NCBI GenBank assembly: GCA_965659945.1
Contig: CBFHYJ010000029.1
Coordinates: 1-19,444 of the forward strand
Length of the DNA stretch: 19,444 nt
DNA from: VMDJ01 sp965659945
GTDB lineage: Bacteria; Pseudomonadota; Gammaproteobacteria; Chromatiales; Chromatiaceae
Direction of reading: 5' to 3'
The translations under genes and the position numbers were made by a program. Positions within the stretch are counted from its first letter, which is position 1; every line of letters begins with the position of its first letter. Of this stretch, positions 1 to 8,020 are shown piece by piece. The notes under the pieces were generated by a model, which was given only the letters and a program-made list of their open reading frames with translations, did no database searches and had not been told where the DNA came from.

Positions 1-1635
1 AATCGCGGCGTTGAGCTGGCGTCTGAGATTGATGCGTCGTTATCACAGCTTATCCCTGTGGAGTCGATGGGTGGCTTAAGTGAAGCACTAGAGGTTTTGG
101 TGCCAGCCGTCGAACAAGGCCGGGTCATTTTGATCGTGGGTGATTTTGATGCTGATGGCGCGACCAGTTGTGCGCTCGGCATGTTGGCGTTTCGTGCATT
201 GGGTCATCAGGCGATCGATTTTCTGGTGCCGAATCGCTTTGAGTACGGCTACGGCTTAACGCCAGAGATTGTTGAGCTCGCCAAAACGCGTCAGCCTGAT
301 CTGATTATTACCGTGGACAACGGGATCGCGAGCCTTGCAGGTGTGGCGGCTTCTAATGAAGCCGGTATCCCGGTGATCGTGACTGATCACCATTTACCGG
401 GAGATGAGTTGCCCGATGCGGCAGCCATTGTGAATCCGAATGCACCGGGGAACGATTTTCCGTCAAAGGCGCTCGCAGGGGTGGGTGTGTTGTTTTATGT
501 GTTGCTCGGTCTACGAAGTGCCTTAAGAGCTAAGGGATGGTTTGAGCGGCAATCGATCGATGAGCCGAACATGGCGCAATTTCTTGATATCGTTGCGCTA
601 GGTACCGTTGCCGATGTGGTTCCCTTAGATGCGAATAATCGCCGTTTAGTGCATCACGGTCTGCACCGTATTCGAGCGGGTCATGCACGTCCGGGTATCG
701 CAGCCTTACTCGAAATCGCGCGCCGTGATTACCGTCGGGTTAAAGCCAGTGATATGGGCTTCTTTGTTGGTCCGCGTTTGAACGCAGCCGGTCGCTTAGA
801 TGACATGACTTTAGGCATTCAATGTTTGATCGAAGACGATCCGCTTCGCGCACGTGAGCTGGCAACTCGATTGGATGATTGGAATAAACAACGCCGTGAA
901 ATTGAATCGGACATGCAGACCGATGCTGAGCACATGCTGACTCATTTACCGCAAAGTGATGCGGTATTAACGGGCGTGTGTTTATTCAACCCAGACTGGC
1001 ATCAGGGTGTGATCGGTATATTGGCTTCACGGGTAAAAGAGCAGCTACATCGTCCCGTGGTGATCTTTGCGAAAGGCGATGAGGGTTGGATCAAAGGCTC
1101 AGCACGTTCTATCCCTGGCTTTCATATTCGGGATGCCTTGGATGTGATCTCCAAGCGACATCCAGAGCTGTTCGATAAGTTTGGAGGCCATGCGATGGCG
1201 GCAGGCATGACGATTCGAGAAAAAGACTTTGAGCAATTTGCACAAGCGTTTGATCAGGTGGCACGTGAGCAGTTATCCGATGATCAATTACAGGCGGTGT
1301 TGCTCAGTGACGGTGAGGTGCCGGCTGATCAATTGTCTTTAGAGTTGGCGGCAGAGCTGACCCAAGCGGGCCCTTGGGGGCAGAATTTTCCAGAGCCGTT
1401 GTTTGATGGTGAGTTTGATGTGGTCAGTGGTCGGATTGTGGGAGAGTATCATTGGAAGTTGGTACTGCGTCCGAGTGGTAGTCAGCAGACCATCGATGCG
1501 ATTGCTTTTAAGACCGTGGAGCAATTTCCGCAGCTGCCAGAAAAACTCAGAATTGCTTATCAGCTCGATATTAATGAATGGCAGGGACGACAATCGTTAC
1601 AATTGCGCGTCGACTATATGGAAGCAGTAGCGTGA
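1..1635 (+). CDS. recJ: Single-stranded-DNA-specific exonuclease RecJ (5' end outside window)
   Basis: RecJ is a 5'-3' single-strand exonuclease used in recombinational and mismatch repair. The frame is open from base 1 and the first 19 residues already look like RecJ (it begins NRGVEL), so the GTG at 58 is not the true start and roughly 30-40 N-terminal residues are missing. 544 residues are visible. DHH-family motifs are present, in visible-residue numbers: DFDAD at 48-52, TVDNG with D106, DHH at 129-131, then GTVADVVPL. The DHHA1 nucleic-acid-binding part has GGHAMAAG encoded near 1183-1206. The C-terminal OB-like region follows. The stop TGA at 1633-1635 overlaps the GTG start of darP, so the two are probably co-translated. 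Family assignment is secure. Confidence 0.96.
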   Translation, partial: NRGVELASEIDASLSQLIPVESMGGLSEALEVLVPAVEQGRVILIVGDFDADGATSCALGMLAFRALGHQAIDFLVPNRFEYGYGLTPEIVELAKTRQPDLIITVDNGIASLAGVAASNEAGIPVIVTDHHLPGDELPDAAAIVNPNAPGNDFPSKALAGVGVLFYVLLGLRSALRAKGWFERQSIDEPNMAQFLDIVALGTVADVVPLDANNRRLVHHGLHRIRAGHARPGIAALLEIARRDYRRVKASDMGFFVGPRLNAAGRLDDMTLGIQCLIEDDPLRARELATRLDDWNKQRREIESDMQTDAEHMLTHLPQSDAVLTGVCLFNPDWHQGVIGILASRVKEQLHRPVVIFAKGDEGWIKGSARSIPGFHIRDALDVISKRHPELFDKFGGHAMAAGMTIREKDFEQFAQAFDQVAREQLSDDQLQAVLLSDGEVPADQLSLELAAELTQAGPWGQNFPEPLFDGEFDVVSGRIVGEYHWKLVLRPSGSQQTIDAIAFKTVEQFPQLPEKLRIAYQLDINEWQGRQSLQLRVDYMEAVA

Positions 1636-2150
1636 AAGAACGAGAGTATGACGAAAATGGTCGGGTTATCCGCCCGAACAAAACAGCTTTAAAGCGCGAT
1701 CTTGCGGATCGTTCGGAGCTTCTCGATAAGATGACGCAGCTCAGTGATGCCGAGATGGAAAAGATTGGTGTCGACCCGGATGTCATCGAAGAGGTGGCAA
1801 AAGTCCGTTCGGTGAAAAAGGGCGGAGCGCGCAATCGCCAGCTGAAGTATTGCGTCAAAGTCTTGACTGGTGTCGATCTTAGCGTGGCTGAAACCTATAT
1901 AAACGATCGAAATTCACACCAATTGGCAATCAATCAAGCCTTTCATTTGCTCGAAAAATGGCGCGATCGTCTGATCGAAGAGGGTGATGAGGCAATGGGT
2001 GCGGCGATGGATGAATGGCCCCAGATGGACCGCCAGCAATTGCGTCATTTGGTCCGCGATGCCAAGAAAGAGCATGATTCTGGCAAGCCGGCAGGGGCTA
2101 AGAAGAAGCTGTTCCAATTCCTGCGTACCCTGAGTGAACAAGAGGCTTAA
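1632..2150 (+). CDS. darP: DarP/YjgA family ribosome-associated protein (DUF615)
   Basis: A 172-residue protein of the DUF615 family. E. coli YjgA (DarP) binds late 50S ribosomal precursors and promotes subunit maturation. The hallmark is the stretch around KGGARNRQLKYCVKVL, followed by a charged helical C-terminal half ending in a conserved-looking LFQFLR segment. I chose GTG 1632: it overlaps the recJ stop (GTGA), has GGAAG at 1620-1624 seven bases upstream, and gives a protein close to the family's usual length of about 180. A longer frame from ATG 1578 would add 18 residues that are only recJ sequence in another frame. Overlap with recJ implies translational coupling, although the two functions are not obviously related. 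Confidence 0.88.
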   Translation: MKEREYDENGRVIRPNKTALKRDLADRSELLDKMTQLSDAEMEKIGVDPDVIEEVAKVRSVKKGGARNRQLKYCVKVLTGVDLSVAETYINDRNSHQLAINQAFHLLEKWRDRLIEEGDEAMGAAMDEWPQMDRQQLRHLVRDAKKEHDSGKPAGAKKKLFQFLRTLSEQEA

Positions 2151-2234
2151 TGCCCCCATCCAAAACCCGAATCTAAGCCGCCGCTGAGCCATGATAGAAA
2201 GAGTTCAGTGTTACTCAGTAGTAAAGGTGTAAAG

Positions 2235-3323
2235 ATGAGTGATTCGGAAGATCAGGGCGTTCGCGAGATTCGTATCGACCCGATAGTGCCTACCCAGTCA
2301 GTGCTTGTAGCAACCGCTCGGGGTATGCGTCCTAAGAAAGACGAAGATCGTATCGATCGAGATAATCGTAGCCACGTTGAAACCTGTCCTTTCTGTCGTG
2401 GCAATGAAGAAAGAACGCCCCCTGAGATTAAAGCCTATCCCGACCCGAAAGAATGGGATATCCGCATCGTTCCAAATCTCTATCCTGTGTTAGGTGATGA
2501 TGAAGCTAAGCCAAATCTCGCCTTAGGTTTGCAGCAAGTTATCGATGGCTATGGTCGTCATGAGGTCATCATTGATAACCCGAATCACGGTATCTGTGTG
2601 CATGAGATGACACAGGAACACCTGCAGAATTTATTTACCGTTTATCAGCAGCGCATGGCTGAGTTGTATGCGTCGGATAAACGTTTGAAGTATGTGTTGG
2701 TGTTTAAAAACTTTGGACCTGCTGCAGGTGCCAGTATTCCGCACACGCACAGTCAAATCATTGCGACACCGGTTGTGCCAGAAAACGTGCAGAACGAGGT
2801 GACCTACAGTAAGCAATATCATGCCAAGCATGGCCAATGTGTTTTCTGTTCACTGATTGACGAAGCATTGACCTATGAAGCGACGATTTACGATCGTGAG
2901 TCCGGTGAGATTCGCCGTAAGATCAATGTCGGTCAGTACGTGGTAGAGCGTGGTAAGAAGTTTGTTGCGATCAAGCCTTTTGCTAGTCGCTATGAGTGGG
3001 AGATCCATATTCTGCCGCTGCAACACGAATCAGACTTCCTTGAAGCGACTGCTGAAGATCTCGAAGACTTTGCCAATGTATTGAAGCGCACGATGGCACG
3101 CTTAGATAAGGTTGTGGGTGGTGTGCAGTACAACTACTTCCTGCATTCAGCGCCACATGGCGACACTTTTGGCGATTGTTCAGATAACTATCATTGGCAT
3201 CTCGAAATCTGCCCACGCACCAGCATTCCGACGGGCTTTGAGTTAGGTTCTGGTTTGTTTGTGAGTACAGTCAGTCCAGAATCAGCCGCGCAAGCCTTGC
3301 GTGAGGTTGAAATCGACGATTAG
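2235..3323 (+). CDS. GalT-like nucleotidyltransferase (HIT superfamily, DUF4931-like)
   Basis: A 362-residue relative of galactose-1-phosphate uridylyltransferase. It shows a CxxC (C51, C54), a GRHEV segment (H109), the active-site triad region HTHSQ (H170, H172, Q174), a second CxxC (C202, C205), and a C-terminal HWHLE (320-324) of the second HIT-type half. H172 would be the nucleotide-carrying histidine and the cysteines with nearby histidines would bind zinc or iron, by analogy with GalT. Classical GalT has a proline in HPHxQ where this protein has threonine. The protein may therefore act on another nucleotide sugar or dinucleotide, such as ADP-glucose phosphorolysis; I cannot decide the substrate. 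The ATG at 2235 is preferred because AAAGGTG lies at 2223-2229; an upstream GTG at 2208 has no such site. No galK or galE is adjacent. Confidence 0.8.
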   Translation: MSDSEDQGVREIRIDPIVPTQSVLVATARGMRPKKDEDRIDRDNRSHVETCPFCRGNEERTPPEIKAYPDPKEWDIRIVPNLYPVLGDDEAKPNLALGLQQVIDGYGRHEVIIDNPNHGICVHEMTQEHLQNLFTVYQQRMAELYASDKRLKYVLVFKNFGPAAGASIPHTHSQIIATPVVPENVQNEVTYSKQYHAKHGQCVFCSLIDEALTYEATIYDRESGEIRRKINVGQYVVERGKKFVAIKPFASRYEWEIHILPLQHESDFLEATAEDLEDFANVLKRTMARLDKVVGGVQYNYFLHSAPHGDTFGDCSDNYHWHLEICPRTSIPTGFELGSGLFVSTVSPESAAQALREVEIDD

Positions 3324-3353
3324 GTCAAATCCATATAAGCCATCTCGAATATA

Positions 3354-3381
3354 CCTTGGACAAATTCAATTTTGTCCAAGG
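3354..3381. repeat. Perfect 11-bp inverted repeat with 6-nt loop
   Basis: CCTTGGACAAA at 3354-3364 pairs perfectly with TTTGTCCAAGG at 3371-3381 around a TTCAAT loop. It starts 30 bp after the stop of the GalT-like gene. No run of T follows on the plus strand, so it is not a classic intrinsic terminator. It could be a 3'-end stabilising hairpin or an operator for the sdh promoter. The rest of 3324-3530 contains a smaller hairpin (GTGTAG at 3440-3445 with CTACAC at 3453-3458) and a 10-bp palindrome TTCATATGAA at 3482-3491. I found no convincing sigma-70 promoter there. Confidence 0.7.
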
Positions 3382-3530
3382 GTGGCTCATATTCCGCCTG
3401 TTACATTGAAAGAACTTATGTGACCCATTCTAGTGCAGCGTGTAGTTTTCGCCTACACAATGACTGTATTAGTGCGCTTGCTTCATATGAAACATGAGCA
3501 CGGTTTCTTTCAACTAGACCAAAGGCGGAT

Positions 3531-3911
3531 ATGAAAACTTCAACCCAACGTCCGGTTCATTTGAACCTGCTGAAGATTCGGCTTCCGATCGGGGGCATCA
3601 TGTCGATCATTCACCGTATTACCGGTGTGGCGATGTTTGTTGCAATTCCCGTGCTTATTTACCTTCTTGATTTGTCATTGCGTGACGCTGCGTCATATCA
3701 AGCAGCTGGCGAGATGATTCGCTCACCCCTTGGCGTGATTCTGCTATTTGGTTTGATGTGGGGTATTTCACATCACCTGTTGGCGGGCATTCGTTACCTA
3801 TTGATTGATGTCCACATGGGCGTTGATAAAGAAACTGCTCGTAAAACAGCCTTACTAGTAACCTTAGTGGCTCCGGTCGTTGGTGCTTTGTTGCTGTGGG
3901 GTTTGCTATGA
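3531..3911 (+). CDS. sdhC: Succinate dehydrogenase cytochrome b556 subunit SdhC
   Basis: A 126-residue membrane anchor of complex II. With SdhD it binds heme b and ubiquinone in the inner membrane. SIIHRITG (S25, R29) matches the quinone-site serine and arginine of the E. coli family. H82 in HHLLAGIRYLLID corresponds to the axial heme ligand. The usual GIRH is GIRY here (Y89), a modest deviation next to the heme. Three hydrophobic segments lie at about 23-46, 67-91 and 105-125. AAAGGCGG at 3521-3528 supports the ATG. It is first in the operon, and its TGA overlaps the sdhD ATG. Confidence 0.95.
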   Translation: MKTSTQRPVHLNLLKIRLPIGGIMSIIHRITGVAMFVAIPVLIYLLDLSLRDAASYQAAGEMIRSPLGVILLFGLMWGISHHLLAGIRYLLIDVHMGVDKETARKTALLVTLVAPVVGALLLWGLL

Positions 3912-4249
3912 GTCGTAAAGCTTCTGGTTTAAAGGCGTGGGTTATCCAGCGCGTAACGGCGATCTACATTGCTGTGTTCTCTATTTATCTCGTCGGTGCT
4001 TTGATCACTGATGCGCCAATTAATTACGCAGAGTGGAAGGGCTGGTTTGCAGGTTCTGTGATGAGCGTGGCAACTTTGCTATTCGTCCTCTCTGTGCTGA
4101 TGCATGCGTGGGTTGGCGTGCGTGATGTGCTGATTGATTACGTTTGGAATACCTCGCAGCGCGTGATTGCGTTATCGGTGGTAGCAACAATTTTGGTGGC
4201 TTGTGCGCTTTGGGCGACACAAGCGTTAGTTTTGGCGAGGTTGGTCTAA
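3908..4249 (+). CDS. sdhD: Succinate dehydrogenase hydrophobic membrane anchor SdhD
   Basis: A 113-residue second membrane subunit of complex II with three hydrophobic segments (about 14-34, 51-73 and 85-108). The motif HAWVGVRDVLIDYV at 66-79 is the family signature. D77-Y78 correspond to the aspartate-tyrosine pair that contacts ubiquinone in E. coli. The ATG at 3908 overlaps the sdhC stop (ATGA) and has a G-rich stretch at 3896-3901 as a possible ribosome site. An in-frame GTG at 3896 would lengthen it by four residues but is less likely. The stop TAA overlaps the sdhA ATG by one base. Confidence 0.94.
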   Translation: MSRKASGLKAWVIQRVTAIYIAVFSIYLVGALITDAPINYAEWKGWFAGSVMSVATLLFVLSVLMHAWVGVRDVLIDYVWNTSQRVIALSVVATILVACALWATQALVLARLV

Positions 4250-6003
4250 TGGCACTGAGTAAACGTCGATTTGACGCACTGATTATTGGTGCAGGTGGCG
4301 CAGGTCTTAACGCTGCAGTTCAATTTGCTAACACCAATGCGCGTGTTGCCGTGGTATCAAAAGTTTTCCCAACTCGTTCGCATACGGTGGCGGCTCAGGG
4401 TGGTGTAAACGCTGCATTGGCGAATGTCATGCCGGATAACTGGCACTGGCACATGTTCGATACCGTTAAAGGTTCGGACTACCTAGGTGACCAAGACTCC
4501 ATCGAGTACATGTGTCGTGAAGCGATCCCAACGGTATATGAGCTTGAGCACAATGGTGTGCCTTTCTCACGATTAGATAACGGCAAGATCTACCAACGTG
4601 CGTTTGGTGGTCAGTCACAAAACTTCGGCGGTGCTCAAGCGGCACGTACCTGTGCAGCAGCTGACCGTACCGGTCACGCGATTTTGCACTCGCTATATCA
4701 ACAGAATGTTCGTGCACGTACGCACTTTTTTGATGAGTATTTCGCGATCGATTTGATTCGCGATAACGAAGGCGCGATTTTGGGTGCCTTGGTGCTTGAG
4801 ATTGAAACCGGTGAGCCATTGCTGATCGAAGCAAAAGCAACCGTTCTCGCAACCGGTGGTTGTGGTCAGGTCTTCCGTACCACTTCGAATGCGCACATCA
4901 ATACGGGTGACGGTATGGCGATGGCGTTGCGTGCGGGTGTGCCTTTGATGGACATGGAGTTCTACCAATTCCACCCAACCGGCATTGCCAGCAAAGGTAT
5001 GTTAATTACTGAAGGTGTTCGCGGTGAGGGCGGTTATCTTTTGAACAAAGATGGCGAGCGCTTCATGGAGCGTTATGCACCTAATGCAAAAGATTTGGCG
5101 TCTCGTGATGTTGTGTCACGCGCGATCGTTACCGAGGTTAAAGAAGGCCGTGGTTGTGGTCCAAATGGCGATCACGTCTTATTGAAGTTGGATCACTTAG
5201 GTGAAGAGATCATTCAAAAGCGTCTGCCAGGTATTCGTGAGAGCGGAAAAATCTTTGCTGGCGTGGATGCGGCGGTTGAGCCATTACCGGTATTCCCAAC
5301 CGCTCACTATGCGATGGGCGGTATTCCAACGGATCGTTATGGTCGCGTTATCGTGCCACATGGCTCGGGCGAAGAGATTGTTCAAGGCTTGTACGCCGCA
5401 GGTGAGGCCGCGTGTGTCTCTGTGCACGGTGCAAACCGTTTAGGTGGTAACTCACTTCTCGATATCTTGGTATTTGGTCGTGCAGCAGGTCTCCACGTGT
5501 TGGATAACATGGAAGAGCATCACCGCCCAATGAACGAAGACAGTGTTGATCAAGCGATGCAAAGCTTGCAGCGTTGGGATCGTAAAGGCGATGGTCTATC
5601 GGTACGTGAGCTGCGTGATGAGTTCCGTAAAACGATGGAAGATCACGCGGGCGTATTCCGTACAGAAGAGATCATGTCGGAGGGTGTTGAGAAAATCAAA
5701 GGCCTCCGCAAGAAGATGGATGACGTTGTGTTGACCGACCACTCAAAGGTCTTCAATACCGCGCGTATCGAAGCGCTTGAGCTTCAGAACCTGATGGACT
5801 GTGGCGTTGCCTTGGCGGCTTCGGCGCTAGCGCGTAAAGAAAGCCGTGGTGCTCATTCACGTCCGGATTACCCAGACCGTAACGACACGGAATGGATGAA
5901 ACACAGTTTGTATTACCTCGAGGGTGATCGAATGGACTTTAAGCCGGTTCAAACTAAACCGCTTACGGTTGAGTCTTTCCCACCTAAAGAGCGTGTCTAC
6001 TAA
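4249..6003 (+). CDS. sdhA: Succinate dehydrogenase flavoprotein subunit SdhA
   Basis: A 584-residue catalytic subunit that oxidises succinate to fumarate and passes electrons through covalently bound FAD to SdhB. It has the dinucleotide fold GAGGAGLNAA at 14-23 and H45 in RSHTVAAQGG as the FAD attachment histidine. Active-site residues are recognisable: H242 in QFHPTG, E255, R286, H353 in TAHYAMGG, and R397 in GANRLGG. Length and numbering follow E. coli SdhA almost exactly. The ATG 4249 overlaps the sdhD stop (TAATG) with GAGG at 4237-4240. A longer in-frame start at 4144 lies wholly inside sdhD and is rejected. Confidence 0.98.
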   Translation: MALSKRRFDALIIGAGGAGLNAAVQFANTNARVAVVSKVFPTRSHTVAAQGGVNAALANVMPDNWHWHMFDTVKGSDYLGDQDSIEYMCREAIPTVYELEHNGVPFSRLDNGKIYQRAFGGQSQNFGGAQAARTCAAADRTGHAILHSLYQQNVRARTHFFDEYFAIDLIRDNEGAILGALVLEIETGEPLLIEAKATVLATGGCGQVFRTTSNAHINTGDGMAMALRAGVPLMDMEFYQFHPTGIASKGMLITEGVRGEGGYLLNKDGERFMERYAPNAKDLASRDVVSRAIVTEVKEGRGCGPNGDHVLLKLDHLGEEIIQKRLPGIRESGKIFAGVDAAVEPLPVFPTAHYAMGGIPTDRYGRVIVPHGSGEEIVQGLYAAGEAACVSVHGANRLGGNSLLDILVFGRAAGLHVLDNMEEHHRPMNEDSVDQAMQSLQRWDRKGDGLSVRELRDEFRKTMEDHAGVFRTEEIMSEGVEKIKGLRKKMDDVVLTDHSKVFNTARIEALELQNLMDCGVALAASALARKESRGAHSRPDYPDRNDTEWMKHSLYYLEGDRMDFKPVQTKPLTVESFPPKERVY

Positions 6004-6013
6004 GGAGAACACC

Positions 6014-6706
6014 ATGAAATTTCTAATTTCACGATACAACCCAGACGTAGATAGCGAACCATACATGCAGGAGTTCGATATCGAAGTATCTCGCGGCATG
6101 ATGTTGCGCGATGCTTTGTTAGAGGTGAAGCGTCAGGACGAAACCTTCAACTTCCGTCATTCATGTGGCGAGGGTGTGTGTGGTTCTGATGGCGTAAACG
6201 TTAACGGTACAAATAAGTTGGCGTGCATTACCGCTATCGCAGATTTAAAAGAGCCTGTTGAGGTTCGCCCATTCCCAGGTCGACCCATCATCCGTGACTT
6301 AGTTGTCGATATGAGTCAGTTCTATCAGCAATATAAGGCGGTTGATCCATGGTTAGTACGTGAAGATCCAATGCCTGAGCAAGAGATTCTTCAATCGCCT
6401 GAAGATCGCGATAAGTTGGATGGTTTGTACGAATGCATTATGTGTGGTTGCTGTTCAACCTCGTGTCCTTCGTTCTGGTGGAATCCTGAGAAGTTCCATG
6501 GTCCACAGGCCTTGTTAAGCGCATGGCGCTTCTTGGCGGATAGTCGTGACCAAGCGACTGATGAGCGTTTGGATAAGCTTGAAGGCCCTTACAAACTGTT
6601 CCGTTGTCACACCATCATGAACTGCGTTGAGGTTTGTCCAAAAGGCTTGAATCCAACGCAAGCGATCGGCAACATCAAGAATTTGATGTTGAAGAAAGCA
6701 ATCTAA
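6014..6706 (+). CDS. sdhB: Succinate dehydrogenase iron-sulfur subunit SdhB
   Basis: A 230-residue iron-sulfur subunit that relays electrons from SdhA to ubiquinone. The [2Fe-2S] ligands are C51, C56, D59 and C71, with aspartate in place of a cysteine as in E. coli SdhB. The remaining clusters use CIMCGCCSTSCP (C141, C144, C147, C151) and CHTIMNCVEVCPKG (C198, C204, C208). AGGAGA at 6003-6008 sits just after the sdhA stop and five bases before the ATG, a strong ribosome site. It is followed without a gap by sdhE. Confidence 0.98.
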   Translation: MKFLISRYNPDVDSEPYMQEFDIEVSRGMMLRDALLEVKRQDETFNFRHSCGEGVCGSDGVNVNGTNKLACITAIADLKEPVEVRPFPGRPIIRDLVVDMSQFYQQYKAVDPWLVREDPMPEQEILQSPEDRDKLDGLYECIMCGCCSTSCPSFWWNPEKFHGPQALLSAWRFLADSRDQATDERLDKLEGPYKLFRCHTIMNCVEVCPKGLNPTQAIGNIKNLMLKKAI

Positions 6707-6946
6707 GTGGACAATGATATTGAGCGTCTCCGCTGGCAGTGCCGGCGGGGACTTTTAGAACTCGACTACCTCTTCGCTGATTATCTCGATCAGCAATATG
6801 CCAAGGCTTCTACTGAAGAACAGGTGGCATTTCGCGCCTTGCTCGATCAACAAGACCCTGATTTACAGCATTGGTTGATTAATACCGATGAGCTGCCTCC
6901 TGAGCCAGAGATGGCTTCTCTCGTAAAGAAACTGAGACAACGTTAA
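6707..6946 (+). CDS. sdhE: FAD assembly factor SdhE (YgfY family)
   Basis: A 79-residue helical protein needed for covalent attachment of FAD to SdhA. The signature RGxxE is present as RGLLELD (R14, G15, E18). The C-terminal half is acidic and short, as in the family. The start is the GTG immediately after the sdhB stop TAA; the purine-rich GAAGAAAG at 6691-6698 may serve as ribosome site. Its position in the sdh operon makes the assignment firm, as it sits beside its substrate. The stop TAA abuts the ATG of the next gene. Confidence 0.93.
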   Translation: MDNDIERLRWQCRRGLLELDYLFADYLDQQYAKASTEEQVAFRALLDQQDPDLQHWLINTDELPPEPEMASLVKKLRQR

Positions 6947-8020
6947 ATGTCGACTTATCGTATTGCGGTCATCCCGGGTGATGGCATTGGCACTGAAGTA
7001 ATGCCTGAAGGTTTACGCGCCTTAGAAGCAGTAGCAAAAAAGTTTGATCTCTCGCTGCAGTTTGATCATTTCGATTTTTCATCATGGGATTACTACGAGC
7101 GTCACGGCAAGATGCTGCCAGATGACTGGAAAGAACAGATCGGCAGTCACGATGCGATATTCTTTGGTGCGGTCGGTTGGCCCGATAAAGTGCCAGACCA
7201 TGTGTCACTCTGGGGCTCGTTGCTTAAGTTTCGTCGTGAGTTCGATCAATACATCAATCTACGTCCTGCGCGTTTGATGCCGGGTGTGCCTTCACCTTTG
7301 GCAAATCGTCAGCCAGGTGAGATCGATATGTGGATTGTCCGCGAGAACACTGAGGGTGAGTACTCATCGGTCGGTGGCAAGATGTACGAGGGTACTGAGC
7401 GCGAAATCGTCATGCAAGAGACGGTGATGAGTCGCCATGGTGTTGATCGCGTTTTACGCTATGCCTTTGAGTTGGCTAAAAAGACTAAACGTCAAAAGCT
7501 CACCTCAGCAACCAAATCAAATGGTATTTCGATCACTATGCCGTATTGGGATGAGCGTGTTGAAGCGATGGCGAAGGATTATCCCGAGGTCGAGGTGGAC
7601 AAGTACCATATCGATATCCTGACAGCCCAGTTTGTGATGAACCCGGATCGCTTTGATGTAGTGGTTGCTTCAAATCTGTTTGGCGACATCCTGTCTGATT
7701 TGGCACCTGCTTGTACAGGCACCATTGGTATTGCGCCATCGGCGAATATCAATCCAGATGGCACCTTCCCATCCTTGTTTGAGCCTGTGCATGGCTCAGC
7801 ACCGGATATCGCGGGTAAGGGGATTGCTAACCCCATCGGCCAGGTGTGGTCGGGTGCGATGATGCTGGATCATCTTGGTCACGCAGAGGCCGCTGCCTGT
7901 ATCCTTGAGGCAATCGAAATGGTCTTGGCTGACCCAGCAAGTCGCACGGCTGATTTGAGTGGTCAGGCGACTACCGCGCAATGCGGTCGTGCCATTGTCG
8001 ATATGATTGAGTCACTTTAA
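6947..8020 (+). CDS. dmlA: D-malate/tartrate dehydrogenase (decarboxylating), TtuC/DmlA family
   Basis: A 357-residue beta-decarboxylating dehydrogenase related to isopropylmalate and isocitrate dehydrogenases. It would convert D-malate to pyruvate and CO2 with NAD+, Mn2+ or Mg2+. PGDGIGTEV at 10-18, LLKFRREFDQYINLRP (R96, R97, R106), the RENTEGEYS loop with Y139, K190 in TSATKSNGI, and metal-ligand aspartates D223, D247 and D251 are all in place. The segment GWPDKVPDHVSLWG is typical of the DmlA/TtuC branch rather than LeuB. The ATG directly follows the sdhE TAA with no clear ribosome site, so translation may depend on coupling. The stop shares TTAA with the convergent olsA stop. The preferred substrate (D-malate, tartrate or 3-isopropylmalate) cannot be read from sequence. 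Confidence 0.87.
   Translation: MSTYRIAVIPGDGIGTEVMPEGLRALEAVAKKFDLSLQFDHFDFSSWDYYERHGKMLPDDWKEQIGSHDAIFFGAVGWPDKVPDHVSLWGSLLKFRREFDQYINLRPARLMPGVPSPLANRQPGEIDMWIVRENTEGEYSSVGGKMYEGTEREIVMQETVMSRHGVDRVLRYAFELAKKTKRQKLTSATKSNGISITMPYWDERVEAMAKDYPEVEVDKYHIDILTAQFVMNPDRFDVVVASNLFGDILSDLAPACTGTIGIAPSANINPDGTFPSLFEPVHGSAPDIAGKGIANPIGQVWSGAMMLDHLGHAEAAACILEAIEMVLADPASRTADLSGQATTAQCGRAIVDMIESL

Noticed and set aside
3382..3530. Sigma-70 promoter for the sdh operon (TTGAAA at 3406 or TGTATT at 3465)
   Set aside because: Neither hexamer has an acceptable partner at 16-18 bp, so no promoter is annotated.
4466..4852. 128-codon open frame antisense to sdhA
   Set aside because: Low-complexity, arginine/histidine/serine-rich translation typical of the shadow of a conserved gene; no ribosome site considered convincing.
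6707..6946. Treating the 79-codon frame as a shadow because of its size and GTG start
   Set aside because: The RGxxE motif and position directly after sdhB identify it as sdhE, so it was kept as a gene.
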